In this document: in pieces, positions 8,286 to 17,049 of the stretch | How the letters are laid out: each line of letters begins with the position of its first letter | How positions within the stretch are numbered: position 1 is the stretch's first letter | Assembly: GCF_000719345.1 (NCBI RefSeq) | Contig: NZ_JOFX01000023.1 | Coordinates: 1-64,000 of the forward strand | Source of the DNA: Streptomyces sp. NRRL F-2664 | GTDB taxonomy: Bacteria > Actinomycetota > Actinomycetes > Streptomycetales > Streptomycetaceae | DNA: 64,000 bases | Reading direction: 5' to 3' | Notes under the pieces: generated by a model | Told to the model about the DNA's origin: nothing | Seen by the model: only the letters and a program-made list of their open reading frames with translations | Databases searched by the model: none | Program-made: the position numbers and the translations under genes

Positions 8286-8567
8286 TCAGGTCATGCTCCA
8301 GGACCACGTGCCGTCGGCGGTGACGAGGCAGAGGAGGACCAGGACGTCGGTGATGCCGAGGGCGACGGCCAGGCGGGCGCGGCCGGGGCGGGTCGTACGC
8401 CGGTGCAGGGCGAGGGAGCCGAGGACGATGGCCACGGGGCCGAGCACCAGGTTCATCACGAGCAGGCCCACCAGGCCCAGGACGAACGCGGTGACCGCCA
8501 TCGCATCGGCGTCTCGGGTACGGGACCGGGTACGGGTGCGCACGCCGGTGGACGTGCGCGCGTTCAT
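8286..8567 (-). CDS. DUF4190-like two-helix membrane protein
   Basis: This encodes 93 residues. An Arg/Thr-rich N-terminus precedes ADAMAVTAFVLGLVGLLVMN and VLGPVAIVLGSLALHRR, followed by a second hydrophobic helix ending near the C-terminus. The A-V-x-A-F-V-L-G-L-x-G pattern with a G-P-x-A-I-x-L-G-x-x-A loop is that of DUF4190 proteins, small membrane proteins of unknown role. The start overlaps the stop of the upstream 61-residue gene (8564-8567, ATGA), so the pair is translationally coupled. The likely promoter is shared with that gene, next to the palindrome at 8765. Confidence 0.7.
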   Translation of the reverse strand: MNARTSTGVRTRTRSRTRDADAMAVTAFVLGLVGLLVMNLVLGPVAIVLGSLALHRRTTRPGRARLAVALGITDVLVLLCLVTADGTWSWSMT

Positions 8568-8749
8568 CGCGGACCTCCGTGTCCGGGCCCGGCCGTCCGG
8601 TGCCGGCCCGACAGGCGTTCGCGGGCGGCGAAGAGGCCGAGCCACAGGGCGATGCCGAGGCCGGCGGCCGCGGCGACGGGTGCGGGGAGGTGGGCGACGG
8701 CGCCGAGGATGACGCCGAGCACCAGCAGTGCGCCTACGAGGAAGAGCAT
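8564..8749 (-). CDS. Small membrane protein
   Basis: This encodes 61 residues from an ATG with an AAAGGAAGGA ribosome site. It consists almost wholly of two hydrophobic helices (MLFLVGALLVLGVILGAVAH and a second Ala/Leu-rich span), then a basic tail. It is the first gene of the leftward pair with the DUF4190-like gene. No family is recognised. A 22-base palindrome begins 16 bases upstream of its start, so its transcription is probably controlled by the divergent TetR-type regulator. Confidence 0.65.
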   Translation of the reverse strand: MLFLVGALLVLGVILGAVAHLPAPVAAAAGLGIALWLGLFAARERLSGRHRTAGPGHGGPR

Positions 8750-8764
8750 GAGACGTCCTTCCTT

Positions 8765-8786
8765 TCAGGTAACAGTTGTTCGCTGA
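8765..8786. promoter_or_regulatory. Candidate operator for the FabR-like regulator
   Basis: This is an inverted repeat with arms TCAG-nn-AACA and TGTT-nn-CTGA, matched perfectly at all eight defined positions per arm. A weaker copy of the core (ACA-nn-TGT) lies at 8821-8828, closer to the regulator gene. It sits between two divergent transcription units. Confidence 0.6.
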
Positions 8787-8847
8787 CTACCCGGTTCAGT
8801 CGGCCTCATGCTGGCGGCGTACAAGTGTGACGGGGTTGACTTCGCTC

Positions 8848-9471
8848 ATGAGTGCTTCCACCGGGGTCCGCGAAGCCCAGCGCCGCCGCACGCGCCGCGC
8901 CCTCCTCGACGCGGCCCTGTCGCAGTTGGAGGAGCGCAGCCTCGGGAGCCTCGGGCTCAGGGAGGTCACCCGGGCCGCGGGCGTCGCTCCCACCGCCTTC
9001 TACCGGCACTTCCGGAGCATGGACGAGCTGGGCACCGCGCTGGTCGAAGAAGCGCTGGCCAGTCTGCACGCCACCGTACGGGACATCCTCGCCGCCACCG
9101 GCGACCCCGAGCGGCGCGGCGAGGCCGCGGTACGCCTCGTCGCCGAGCTGGTGCGCGACCGGCCCGCGCACGTCCGCTTCCTGGTGCGCGAGCGCCACGG
9201 CGGCGTGCCGGCGGTGCGCGAGGCGATCGCGGGACAACTCGACGTGTTCGCCGAGGAGATATCCGACGCCCTCGGGGCCGACCCCGTGAGTGCGGGCTGG
9301 CGCGGGGAGGACGTGACGATGCTGTCGCGGCTGCTGGTGGACCACATGTTCATGACGGCGTCGGCGTACCTCGCCGCCTCGCTCCGCGGTGAGGACTGGA
9401 CCGCCGCCACCCGTACCGCCCTCGGCCAGCTCCGCCTCATCCACCTCGGGCGCCTGCACTGGACGGCGTGA
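8848..9471 (+). CDS. TetR-family regulator, FabR-like
   Basis: This encodes 207 residues. The N-terminal helix-turn-helix reads LREVTRAAGVAPTAFYRHFR, preceded by REAQRRRTRRALLDAALSQL. These segments and the internal RFLVRERHGG closely recall E. coli FabR, the repressor of unsaturated fatty-acid synthesis genes, and relatives such as DesT. Here the divergent neighbours are small membrane proteins rather than desaturases, so the regulon may differ. It probably represses itself and the divergent pair through the palindrome at 8765-8786. The ATG at 8848 has only a weak ribosome site but gives the normal TetR N-terminus. The family is certain; the FabR assignment is from recalled similarity. Confidence 0.8.
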   Translation: MSASTGVREAQRRRTRRALLDAALSQLEERSLGSLGLREVTRAAGVAPTAFYRHFRSMDELGTALVEEALASLHATVRDILAATGDPERRGEAAVRLVAELVRDRPAHVRFLVRERHGGVPAVREAIAGQLDVFAEEISDALGADPVSAGWRGEDVTMLSRLLVDHMFMTASAYLAASLRGEDWTAATRTALGQLRLIHLGRLHWTA

Positions 9472-9523
9472 GCCGGACACCGAAAACGCCCGCCCCGCCC
9501 GTCCGGCCCGGCACCGCCCTGCC

Positions 9524-10573
9524 TCAGCGGTCCCCGACGGCTCGACGGCGCAGCGCCGGATCGGTCAGCGCGACCGGCCGCCAGGCACCGTCCGGCTGGT
9601 ACAGGTTGGTGCCCGGTGGCACGATCTCGTCGATCCGGTCCAGCGTCGCGTCGTCCGGCACCACGGACACCCCCTTCAGCAGCGCCTCCAACTGCTCCAT
9701 GGTCCGCGGCCCGACGATCACGGAGGTGACCGCGGGGTGCACGAGCGGGAAGGCAACGGCCAGTTCGGGAAGGGAGCAGCCGAACTCGGCCGCCAGATCC
9801 ATCAGTTCGCCGGCGGCCGCCAGCTTCGCCGCGTTTCCCGGAACGGCCGGGTCGAACCGCGCCGGCGTCAGCGCCGCCCGTCCGCGGCCCAGGTCGACCT
9901 CCTGACCGGCCCGGTACCTCCCGCTGAGGAATCCCGAGGCGAGCGGACTCCACGTCAGCACCCCCATGCCGTACCGCCGCGCCAGCGGCAGGACGTCCTT
10001 CTCCACCCCGCGCGCCAGGATCGAGTACGGCGGCTGCTCGGTCCGGAACCGCGGCAGGCCGCGCCGCTCGGCCGCGTGGTGGGCCTCGGCGAGCTCCTCG
10101 GCCGGGAAGGTCGAGCAGCCGAAGGCCCGGATCTTGCCCGCCCGCACCAGATCGCCCAGCACACCGAGGGTCTCCTCGATGTCGGTCCTCGGGTCCGGCC
10201 GGTGCACCTGATAGAGGTCGATCACGTCGGTGCCCAGCCGGGTGAGGCTGTCCTCCACCGCCCGGGTCAGCCAGCGCCGCGAGTTGCCGCCGCGGTTGCG
10301 TCCCCCGCCCATCGGGAAGTGCCCCTTGGTCGCCAGGACCACGTCCTCGCGGTGCTTCCCGCGCAGCGCCTTGCCCACGATGACCTCGGACTCGCCGGCC
10401 GAGTACATGTCCGCGGTGTCCACGAAGTTGATGCCGGCGTCCAGGGCCGCATGGATGATCCGTACGCAGTCCTCGTGGTCGGGGTTGCCGACCGCCCCGA
10501 ACATCATCGTGCCCAGGCACTGCACACTCACTTCGAGCCCGGTCCCGCCCAGGAACCTGTATCGCATCGTCAT
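9524..10573 (-). CDS. Aldo/keto reductase
   Basis: This encodes 349 residues forming one TIM-barrel oxidoreductase. The catalytic tetrad is visible: Asp and Tyr in [15 protein letters not shown], Lys in VVLATKGHF and His in LYQVHRPDP. The NADPH-binding end is [16 protein letters not shown]. It belongs to the group that reduces aldehydes and ketones with NADPH; the substrate is unknown. ATG 10573 ([10 protein letters not shown]) is used; ATG 10567 is two codons on. It converges with the TetR gene. Confidence 0.88.
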   Translation of the reverse strand: MTMRYRFLGGTGLEVSVQCLGTMMFGAVGNPDHEDCVRIIHAALDAGINFVDTADMYSAGESEVIVGKALRGKHREDVVLATKGHFPMGGGRNRGGNSRRWLTRAVEDSLTRLGTDVIDLYQVHRPDPRTDIEETLGVLGDLVRAGKIRAFGCSTFPAEELAEAHHAAERRGLPRFRTEQPPYSILARGVEKDVLPLARRYGMGVLTWSPLASGFLSGRYRAGQEVDLGRGRAALTPARFDPAVPGNAAKLAAAGELMDLAAEFGCSLPELAVAFPLVHPAVTSVIVGPRTMEQLEALLKGVSVVPDDATLDRIDEIVPPGTNLYQPDGAWRPVALTDPALRRRAVGDR

Positions 10574-10728
10574 ACCGCCGGACCCTACGAGTTGGAGCGC
10601 ACTCCACCGCAAGGCCGCGACCCGGCCGCGATCTGCCGGGCCGCGCACCGCGCGGTTGCGGAGCGCCGGCTCCGTCCCGTCGGCGAGGGGGTCCGGACGG
10701 TCCGGTCACACGCCGTCGCCGCCGCCGC

Positions 10729-11709
10729 TCACTGTGCCGCGGGTCGGGGTCCTGCCGCGCGGCGGAGGCGGTTGGCGATCGCGAGGCCGAGGCCTTCTTC
10801 GGCCGGCAGGGAGGCGATGATCAGGTCGCAACCCTGCTCGTCCAGCCGACGCAGGTAGCCGTAGAGGCCGCGGGCGTAGGCGGCCGGGGAGTCCGGCAGG
10901 GGCACCACGGCGTGCGCCCCGACCGTCGTACCGGCGGGGGAGGGCGGCAGGAGCACGCCGACCCGGTGCCCCAGCTCCTGCGCGAGCTCCGCTTCGGCGG
11001 CGACCTTCTCCGGCTCCACGAGGACCACCCGTGCGCGCGGCGCGTAATGGGACGGGTGCTGGCCGGGCACCCGGACGGGGCTCGCGGACGGGACCGCCGG
11101 CGGACGGCCGAGCACTGCTTCGAGGTCCTCACGGGTGACCCCGCCGGGCCGCAGGATGGCCGCGGTCCCGCCCGTGGCGTCGACGATGGTCGACTCGACA
11201 CCGACCTCGCAGGGGCCCCCGTCAAGGACGAAGTCGACGGCGTCACCCAGCTCCGCACGCACGTGGTCGGCCGTGGTCGGGCTGACCGAACCGAAGCGGT
11301 TCGCCGACGGGGCCGTGACTCCGCCGCCGAAGGCCTCCAGCAGCGCGAGGGCCACGGGGTGGTCGGGCACGCGCACCGCCACGGTCTCCAGGCCGCCGGT
11401 CGCCTCCAGGGGGACCCGGCGGCCACGCCGCAGGACCAGGGTCAGCGGGCCGGGCCAGAAGTGCTCGGCCAGCAGTCGCGCCGTCGCGGGCACGTCCTCG
11501 ACCCAGTCGTCCAGCTGCTCCGCGGCGGCGAGGTGGACGATCAGCGGATGCGTGGGCGGGCGCCCCTTGGCCCGGAAGATGCGCCCGACAGCGGCGGGGT
11601 CCTCGGCGTTCGCGCCGAGACCGTAGACGGTCTCGGTCGGGAGGGCCACCAGCCCCCCGCTGCGCAGCACGTCGGCCGCCTTCTCGATGTCACTGGTTGT
11701 TGCCGTCAC
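10729..11709 (-). CDS. L-threonylcarbamoyladenylate synthase (Sua5 type)
   Basis: This encodes 326 residues from a GTG. The enzyme makes threonylcarbamoyl-AMP from Thr, bicarbonate and ATP, the first step of the t6A37 modification of ANN-decoding tRNAs. The YrdC domain (about 1-200) shows GGLVALPTETVYGLGANAED, the KGRPPTHPLIVH loop, and TAPSANRFGSVSPTTADHV. The C-terminal Sua5 domain begins at GQHPSHYAPRARVVLVEP, so this is the long two-domain form. An in-frame extension to 11901 is Pro/Gly/Arg-rich and was rejected as the start. It is a housekeeping gene unrelated to the carotenoid genes beside it. Confidence 0.92.
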   Translation of the reverse strand: MTATTSDIEKAADVLRSGGLVALPTETVYGLGANAEDPAAVGRIFRAKGRPPTHPLIVHLAAAEQLDDWVEDVPATARLLAEHFWPGPLTLVLRRGRRVPLEATGGLETVAVRVPDHPVALALLEAFGGGVTAPSANRFGSVSPTTADHVRAELGDAVDFVLDGGPCEVGVESTIVDATGGTAAILRPGGVTREDLEAVLGRPPAVPSASPVRVPGQHPSHYAPRARVVLVEPEKVAAEAELAQELGHRVGVLLPPSPAGTTVGAHAVVPLPDSPAAYARGLYGYLRRLDEQGCDLIIASLPAEEGLGLAIANRLRRAAGPRPAAQ

Positions 11710-11831
11710 CCGTGTGATTCTCCCACGCTCCCGCCCGCCGTCCGGACCAGTCCGGCCCCCGGGCCGAGCACCGGGGCGCCGCCCGTGCGCGGGCGGAGCC
11801 GGACGGCTGCCCGTGCCGCCGGGCCGTGGGG

Positions 11832-12857
11832 TCAGCCCGGGAAGCGGGCCGTCGATCGGAGCTGCCACCGCCGCTCCGCGTAGGCGAGGTCGTCGCGCCA
11901 CAGCCGGGCCGCCGTCGTGCGCATCAGCGGACGCAGGAGCGGGGCGGCTCGGCGTACGAAGGCGAAGCCCGGGCGGTCGGAGGCGGCCACGACGGCTTCG
12001 ATCACCGCCGTGCGGGGACGCCCCCGCTCATCGGGTGCGAGCGGCGTCGCATGGGTCTCCACCGTCGATCCCGCGCCCTCCCCTTCGGTGATCCGCATGA
12101 TGACGGTACGGGGTCCCGGCGCGGTGAACGTCGCACGCACCGGCACCACGAGCCGGCCCGCCACCTTGAAGGAGACTTCGACGTCGAGCCGGTCCGGGCT
12201 GTCGACACCGCCGGGTGACCCGAGCACCGTCAGGTCGACGAAGGAGTAGGGGTGGAGCCAGGCGCCGTGCCAGGGGTCGAGCCGGTTGGCGATCACGTCC
12301 TCGGGTTCGCAGACGCCGGTGCCCTCGTAGACGGCGCTGAGCGCGTGCGCGGGGGAGGGGCGCTCCGGTACGACGGGGGCCTCCAGCGGTTCCTCCCCGC
12401 CGACCTCGTCCAGGCGCACCCACAGGAGGACGCCGTCGTCGAAGGCGGGGAAGGGCTCCCAGCCCCCGAAGGCGGACCCGTCGAGGGCCAGTCCGTGCCA
12501 ATGGCACACCAGCGTCCCGCACCGGACCGGGCTGTCGGCGAGGGGCGCCCCAAGATGGGGGCAGACGCCGGGACCCGCTTGCAGTCGTCCGCCGCTGCCG
12601 CGCCAGACCACCACCTCCCGGCCGGCGACCGTACGGGCCAGGGGACGGCTGTCGTCCAGGTCCGAGGCCGCCCCCACCACGTACCAGTTGCCCGACGGGC
12701 GGGCCTGTGCCCGCTTCAGCGCCGATGCGATGAGGCTCGGCCTCGCGTCCCGCCAGGTCGGCCGCTGCCGGTCCCACGGGACGGGCTTGCGGCGCAACGA
12801 CAGCGGGAGCGGGGACCGGGACCGGGGCCGGCCCCGGCCGGACGGTTGGCGGTTCAC
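11832..12857 (-). CDS. Rieske [2Fe-2S] protein of the carotenoid operon (DUF5914-like)
   Basis: This encodes 341 residues from a GTG overlapping the crtB stop (GTGA, 12854-12857). The Rieske cluster motif is intact: C-P-H-L-G-A-P, then C-H-W-H, in the usual C-x-H and C-x-x-H pairs, within residues about 95-125. The remaining 200 residues lack the non-haem iron triad I would expect in a ring-hydroxylating oxygenase, although [10 protein letters not shown] offers His residues. Rieske proteins with this tail occur at the same place in other Streptomyces carotenoid operons, and I believe they are catalogued as DUF5914. The position matches crtV of described clusters, but I cannot confirm homology. 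A role in late carotenoid tailoring or electron transfer is inferred from the operon only. Confidence 0.75.
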   Translation of the reverse strand: MNRQPSGRGRPRSRSPLPLSLRRKPVPWDRQRPTWRDARPSLIASALKRAQARPSGNWYVVGAASDLDDSRPLARTVAGREVVVWRGSGGRLQAGPGVCPHLGAPLADSPVRCGTLVCHWHGLALDGSAFGGWEPFPAFDDGVLLWVRLDEVGGEEPLEAPVVPERPSPAHALSAVYEGTGVCEPEDVIANRLDPWHGAWLHPYSFVDLTVLGSPGGVDSPDRLDVEVSFKVAGRLVVPVRATFTAPGPRTVIMRITEGEGAGSTVETHATPLAPDERGRPRTAVIEAVVAASDRPGFAFVRRAAPLLRPLMRTTAARLWRDDLAYAERRWQLRSTARFPG

Positions 12858-13939
12858 GCGTTCTCCTTCAGGGCCGGGGCAGCCGTCGGGTTCGACCGGG
12901 CCTGTTCAGCGGCGGGCGGGGGAGTGGCGCAGGAGGGACGGGAGGGCGACGGAGTGGGGGGAGTGGAGCGCGAGGGGGCCGGCGGGGGCGCCGGAGCGGA
13001 CCGCCGCCGGTGGCGCAGCCTGGCCGCCGCGAGCCGGACGAGCCCGTCCGCCGCCACCGCGGCACGGCTGCGGCGTGGGACCACGGCGCGGCGGTGCAGT
13101 ACGGCGTACCCGTCCCGGGCGACGGCGTCCAGGATGCTCCCGTACAGGACGTAGGCGGTGCGGATGCAGGGCCGGGAGACGGGGTCCAGCATCGCCAGAC
13201 CGGGCAGCGCCTCGCGGTAGACACGGCGCGTGTGCGCCTCGAACTCCCTCAGGGCGGCCACGACGCGGGCGTCCTGCCGGCCGCTGTCCCGGCAGCGGCG
13301 CAGCAGCTCCCGGTCGGCTCCGTGCGCGGCGAGCAGGTCGGCCGGCAGGTAGACGCGTCCGCGATCGAGGTCCTCGCCGACGTCCCGGAGGAAGTTGGTG
13401 AGCTGGAAGGCGACACCGAGCGCTGCCGCGTGCGGCTCGGCCTCCTCGCGCGGCACCACCGTGCCCAGCACCGGCAGCATCTGCAGACCGATCACCGCGG
13501 CCGAGCCGTGCATGTAGGCGCGCAGGTCGGCGTAGGTCGGGTAGTCCGTCACCGTGACGTCGGAGCGCATCGCCGTCATGAAGTCGCGGAAGTGGCGGTG
13601 GTCGATGGAATACCGGCGGGCGGTGTCGGCGAGGGCCAGCACCACCGGTTCGCTGCTGTTGTGCTCGCGCAGTCCGCTGTCCAGGCGCTGATGGAGCGCC
13701 GCCAGGCGCGTCCCGCGCAGCGTGTCGTCGACGGCGGGGTCCAGCGAGTCCACGATGTCGTCGGCCCACCGGGCGAAGCCGTACAGGGCGTGCACAGCGG
13801 GCCGGTGCGCGGCGGGGAGCAGACGGGTGGCGAGGAAGTACGTCTTCCCGTGTGCCGCGTTGAGCTCCCGGCACCGGTGGTAGGCCGCGCGGAGCACCGG
13901 GTCGGTGATGCCCGCAGCGTCGAGTTCGCGTGCGGTCAT
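12854..13939 (-). CDS. crtB: Phytoene synthase
   Basis: This encodes 361 residues. The enzyme condenses two geranylgeranyl diphosphates to phytoene. The two Asp-rich motifs are DDIVD (residues 60-64) and [18 protein letters not shown] (about 183-200), the squalene/phytoene synthase signatures that bind Mg-diphosphate. The final 60 residues are Pro/Ser/Arg-rich and lie beyond the enzyme domain. The start overlaps the crtI stop by 4 bases (ATGA, 13936-13939) and the stop overlaps the Rieske start, so translation is coupled along the operon. Confidence 0.95.
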   Translation of the reverse strand: MTARELDAAGITDPVLRAAYHRCRELNAAHGKTYFLATRLLPAAHRPAVHALYGFARWADDIVDSLDPAVDDTLRGTRLAALHQRLDSGLREHNSSEPVVLALADTARRYSIDHRHFRDFMTAMRSDVTVTDYPTYADLRAYMHGSAAVIGLQMLPVLGTVVPREEAEPHAAALGVAFQLTNFLRDVGEDLDRGRVYLPADLLAAHGADRELLRRCRDSGRQDARVVAALREFEAHTRRVYREALPGLAMLDPVSRPCIRTAYVLYGSILDAVARDGYAVLHRRAVVPRRSRAAVAADGLVRLAAARLRHRRRSAPAPPPAPSRSTPPTPSPSRPSCATPPPAAEQARSNPTAAPALKENA

Positions 13940-15483
13940 CGGGTCGCTCCCTTGCTGTCGGTGGAGGGGCGTCGGCCCGTGCCCGTGCCCGGGCCGCGCC
14001 TGCCCGTGCCGGTGATCCGGGCTGCCGCCAACTTCCCCGACACCAGCACGGTGGGCACGCCCACGCCTGGGGTGGTGCCGCAGCCCGCGAGGACGGCGTT
14101 GCGGGTGCCCCGGACGAGGTTGCGGGGCCGGAACGGCCCCGTCTGCAGGAAGGTGTGGGCCACCGAGAACGGGGTGCCGGCGGCGTGGCCCTGGCCCGAC
14201 CAGTGCGCGGGGGTGACCAGGGACTCGTCCTCGATGGCCGCCTCGATGCCGTCGAGGCCACGCCGCTCCAACTCCCGCAGGAGGTCGTCGCGGTAGCGGG
14301 GGCCCAGTTCTCCCCAGGCCGCGCCGCCGGGCCCGATCCGGGTGTTCGGGCAGGGGGCGAGGATGTAGTGCAGGTGGCGGCCCGGTGGGGCGAGGGTGGG
14401 GTCGGTCGCCGTCGGCCGGGTGATGAGCAGCGACGGATCAGTCATCAGCCGTCCCTGCCGGGTCAGTTCGTCGAAGGTGGTCCGCCAGGCGGCGCCGAAG
14501 GAGATCGTGTGATGGGCCAGGTGCGGCCACGTACGGTGCGTGCCCGCATGGAGCACGACGGCCGAGGGCGAGTGCCGCAGCCGCACCGGCCTGCCGGGTC
14601 GGCGGCCGAGCAGCCGGTAGGTGACGGCCAGGTCCGGGGTGAGGACGACGGCGTCGCAGGGGATGCGGTCCTTCGCGGTGACGACGGCGGTGATCCGCTC
14701 GCCGGAGCGTTCCAGCCGGGTCACCGGCTCACCGAACCGGAGTTCGGCGCCGGCGTCGGCGGCCGCGTCCGCCATGGCCTGCGGCAGGGCGTGCATGCCG
14801 CCGCGCGGGAAGTACACCCCGGCCACCGTGTCCATGTACGCGATGACGGCGTACGCGGCGAGTGCGCGGGCCGGCGGCACACCCGCGTACAGGGCCTGGA
14901 AGGTGAAGACCCGTTGCAGGCGCTCGTCGTTGAGGAAGCGGCCGATGCGCCGGTCCAGCCGGCCGAAGCCGCCGAGGGCGGCCAGCCGGGCGAGGTCGGC
15001 GTTGAGCAGGCCGAGGGGGGAGTCGAAGTTCGCGTCGATGAAGCGGTGCATCTGCGCCCGGTGGAGCCGCTCCAGCCAGGTGCGCAGCCGCAGGTAGCCG
15101 GCCGCCTCCCCGGCACCGGCGAACCGTTCGACCTCCGCCGCCATCGCCCCGCCGTCGGTGTGCACGTCCAGCGTGCTGCCGTCGGCGAACGACGCCCGGT
15201 AGGCCGGGTGGAGCGGAATCAGCTCCACCCGCCGGTGAAGGCTGTCGCCGACCGCTGCGAAGGCCTCGTCGGCGAGGTCGGGCATGGTCAGGACGGTGGG
15301 GCCGGTGTCGATCCGGTAGCCGTTGAGGTCGAGGCGGCCCGCACGCCCGCCCGGCAGGGCGTCACGCTCCACGACGGTCACCCGGCGTCCGGCGCCGAGC
15401 AGGTGGAGGGCCGCCGACAGGCCGGCGAGACCGGCGCCGACGACCACCACGTGGTCGGTGCGGCCGATCACGGTGCGGGTCAC
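13936..15483 (-). CDS. crtI: Phytoene desaturase
   Basis: This encodes 515 residues from a GTG overlapping the crtE stop (GTGA). It is an FAD-dependent desaturase turning phytoene into lycopene at the membrane surface. The dinucleotide-binding motif is [20 protein letters not shown] near the N-terminus, followed by [20 protein letters not shown]. The C-terminal CrtI signature is [20 protein letters not shown]. Length is normal for the bacterial four-step desaturase. It lies between crtE and crtB in the coupled operon. Confidence 0.95.
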   Translation of the reverse strand: MTRTVIGRTDHVVVVGAGLAGLSAALHLLGAGRRVTVVERDALPGGRAGRLDLNGYRIDTGPTVLTMPDLADEAFAAVGDSLHRRVELIPLHPAYRASFADGSTLDVHTDGGAMAAEVERFAGAGEAAGYLRLRTWLERLHRAQMHRFIDANFDSPLGLLNADLARLAALGGFGRLDRRIGRFLNDERLQRVFTFQALYAGVPPARALAAYAVIAYMDTVAGVYFPRGGMHALPQAMADAAADAGAELRFGEPVTRLERSGERITAVVTAKDRIPCDAVVLTPDLAVTYRLLGRRPGRPVRLRHSPSAVVLHAGTHRTWPHLAHHTISFGAAWRTTFDELTRQGRLMTDPSLLITRPTATDPTLAPPGRHLHYILAPCPNTRIGPGGAAWGELGPRYRDDLLRELERRGLDGIEAAIEDESLVTPAHWSGQGHAAGTPFSVAHTFLQTGPFRPRNLVRGTRNAVLAGCGTTPGVGVPTVLVSGKLAAARITGTGRRGPGTGTGRRPSTDSKGATR

Positions 15484-16832
15484 CGTCCGGCCTCCGCAGC
15501 GGCGAAGCCCTCCGGACCGGCGTGGTCGCGCCGGCCCGCCTGGTCGCGGGAGGTCGCCGCGGCGGTCAGCAGGTCCCGCAGGCGCGCCTTGGCGCCGGTG
15601 TCGGGGAGGGCGCCCTCGAAGTGGCGCAGTCCTCGGGCCGACAGCCGGTCGATCTTCGTCTCGACCGCGTGCCGGGCACCCGTCCGCACGAGGACCTCCC
15701 GTACCTCGTCCAGCCCCTCGTGGCTCAAGTCCTCGTCACCGAGAGCCCGTTCCAGCACGGCCGTGGCCGTCCGGTCGCCGGCCGCCTCGGCGCGTGCCAC
15801 CGCCAGCGCGGCCAGGTAGGTCGGCTTCCCGTTGCGGATGTCGTCCCCGCAGCTCTTGCCCGTGCGGCGGGGGTCGCCGAAGACGTCGTCGAGGTCGTCG
15901 CGCAGTTGGAAGGCCATGCCCACGCAACGCCCTGCGGAACACAGCGCGCGTGTGGTGCGGCCGTCCGCGCCCGCCATGGCCGCGCCCAGTGCGAGGGGCC
16001 GCTGAACCGAGTACAGGGCGCTCTTGAGCTGGGCGGCGCGCAGCGCCTGCGCCTGCGAACGCGAACCGGTCAACTGGCCTTGCAGATCGAGGAACTGACC
16101 GGCCACCATCTCGGTGCGCATGTCGCTCCACACCCTGCGCACTATCGCCGCCGCCGCGGGCGCCCGCTGCGCCGCCGGTTCGGGTGCCGTCTCCGCCATC
16201 AGGTCATCGGCCCACGCCAGTGCCAGATCGCCGGCCAGCACCGCGGCCGCCTCCCCGAAGCGGGCCGTGCGGGCCGCGGGGGCTGCAGTGTCGTAGCGCG
16301 CCTGCAGGGCGGCGTGCAGGGTCGGTCGGCCGCGACGCAGGGCCGATCCGTCCATCAGGTCGTCATGGACCAGGGCGCAGGTCTGGAGCAGTTCCAGGGC
16401 GGCCCCGATCCGCAGGGTCGCGGCAACGGTGGGCGCGTCGCCTCCGCCGCAGGCGCGCATCGACCACCACAGCAGCTGCGAGCGGGTCCGCTTGCCGCCT
16501 TCGCAGGTGAAGCGTGCCACCCGCTCGGCCAGTTCGGCGGCGAAGAGGGCGTCCAGCACACCGGCCCGTGCGAGCCGGTCGGCGAGGACCTGCTCCAGCA
16601 CGTGGCCGACCGCGGCGGACACGTCCGCGTCGACGGCCTCGGCCTCCGCCTCGGCCTTCGCCCGTGCTTCCGCCCCGGCCCCGGCGTCCGCCACGGCCTC
16701 GTGCGCCGGCGTGTCGTGCCCCGCGGGGGAGTCCCCCCACTCCGCCCGGGCCGGGGAGTCCGGGGGAGCTGCCAGGCGGGGGACGGGCGACGGCGCGGCC
16801 GCAGAGAGGTCCTTCGCCTGAATCGGGTGCAT
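15480..16832 (-). CDS. crtE: Geranylgeranyl diphosphate synthase
   Basis: This encodes 450 residues with an AAAGGAA ribosome site. It is a trans-polyprenyl synthase supplying the C20 precursor. The first Asp-rich motif DDLMD is at residues 157-161 after LVHDD, the second is DDLDD in MAFQLRDDLDDVFGD, and EGGKRTRSQ carries the diphosphate-binding Lys/Arg. The N-terminus is unusual: about 75 residues of Pro/Ala sequence, ending in an Ala/Glu/Arg/Lys run (residues 52-70), precede the enzyme domain. It is the first gene of the leftward operon; the promoter should lie in the spacer with the palindrome at 16920. Confidence 0.94.
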   Translation of the reverse strand: MHPIQAKDLSAAAPSPVPRLAAPPDSPARAEWGDSPAGHDTPAHEAVADAGAGAEARAKAEAEAEAVDADVSAAVGHVLEQVLADRLARAGVLDALFAAELAERVARFTCEGGKRTRSQLLWWSMRACGGGDAPTVAATLRIGAALELLQTCALVHDDLMDGSALRRGRPTLHAALQARYDTAAPAARTARFGEAAAVLAGDLALAWADDLMAETAPEPAAQRAPAAAAIVRRVWSDMRTEMVAGQFLDLQGQLTGSRSQAQALRAAQLKSALYSVQRPLALGAAMAGADGRTTRALCSAGRCVGMAFQLRDDLDDVFGDPRRTGKSCGDDIRNGKPTYLAALAVARAEAAGDRTATAVLERALGDEDLSHEGLDEVREVLVRTGARHAVETKIDRLSARGLRHFEGALPDTGAKARLRDLLTAAATSRDQAGRRDHAGPEGFAAAEAGR

Positions 16833-16919
16833 CCCGGTTCCTTTCGTCGCGGTACGGATCGCTGTCTCGGGTCTTCGGTCCTTCCCCGTCCTACGGATGC
16901 GGCTCCGCGCGGATGCCCG

Positions 16920-16933
16920 ATTCATGCATGAAT
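16920..16933. promoter_or_regulatory. Perfect palindrome between divergent carotenoid operons
   Basis: ATTCATGCATGAAT is a perfect 14-base palindrome and the only AT-rich spot in the 217-base spacer between crtE and crtY. It is a plausible operator for joint control of both operons. No LitR/LitS or CrtS-type regulator gene is present in the window. Confidence 0.5.
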
Positions 16934-17049
16934 GCCTCGTGCGGACGCGGCCGACCAGGTGACCCGTGGGCGCAGAGCGCATCCGAACCGGCCCCGGGAC
17001 AGGAATCCTTACGCGGGAAGTGCCCGCGGACCGGATGGAGGGAGCAGCC

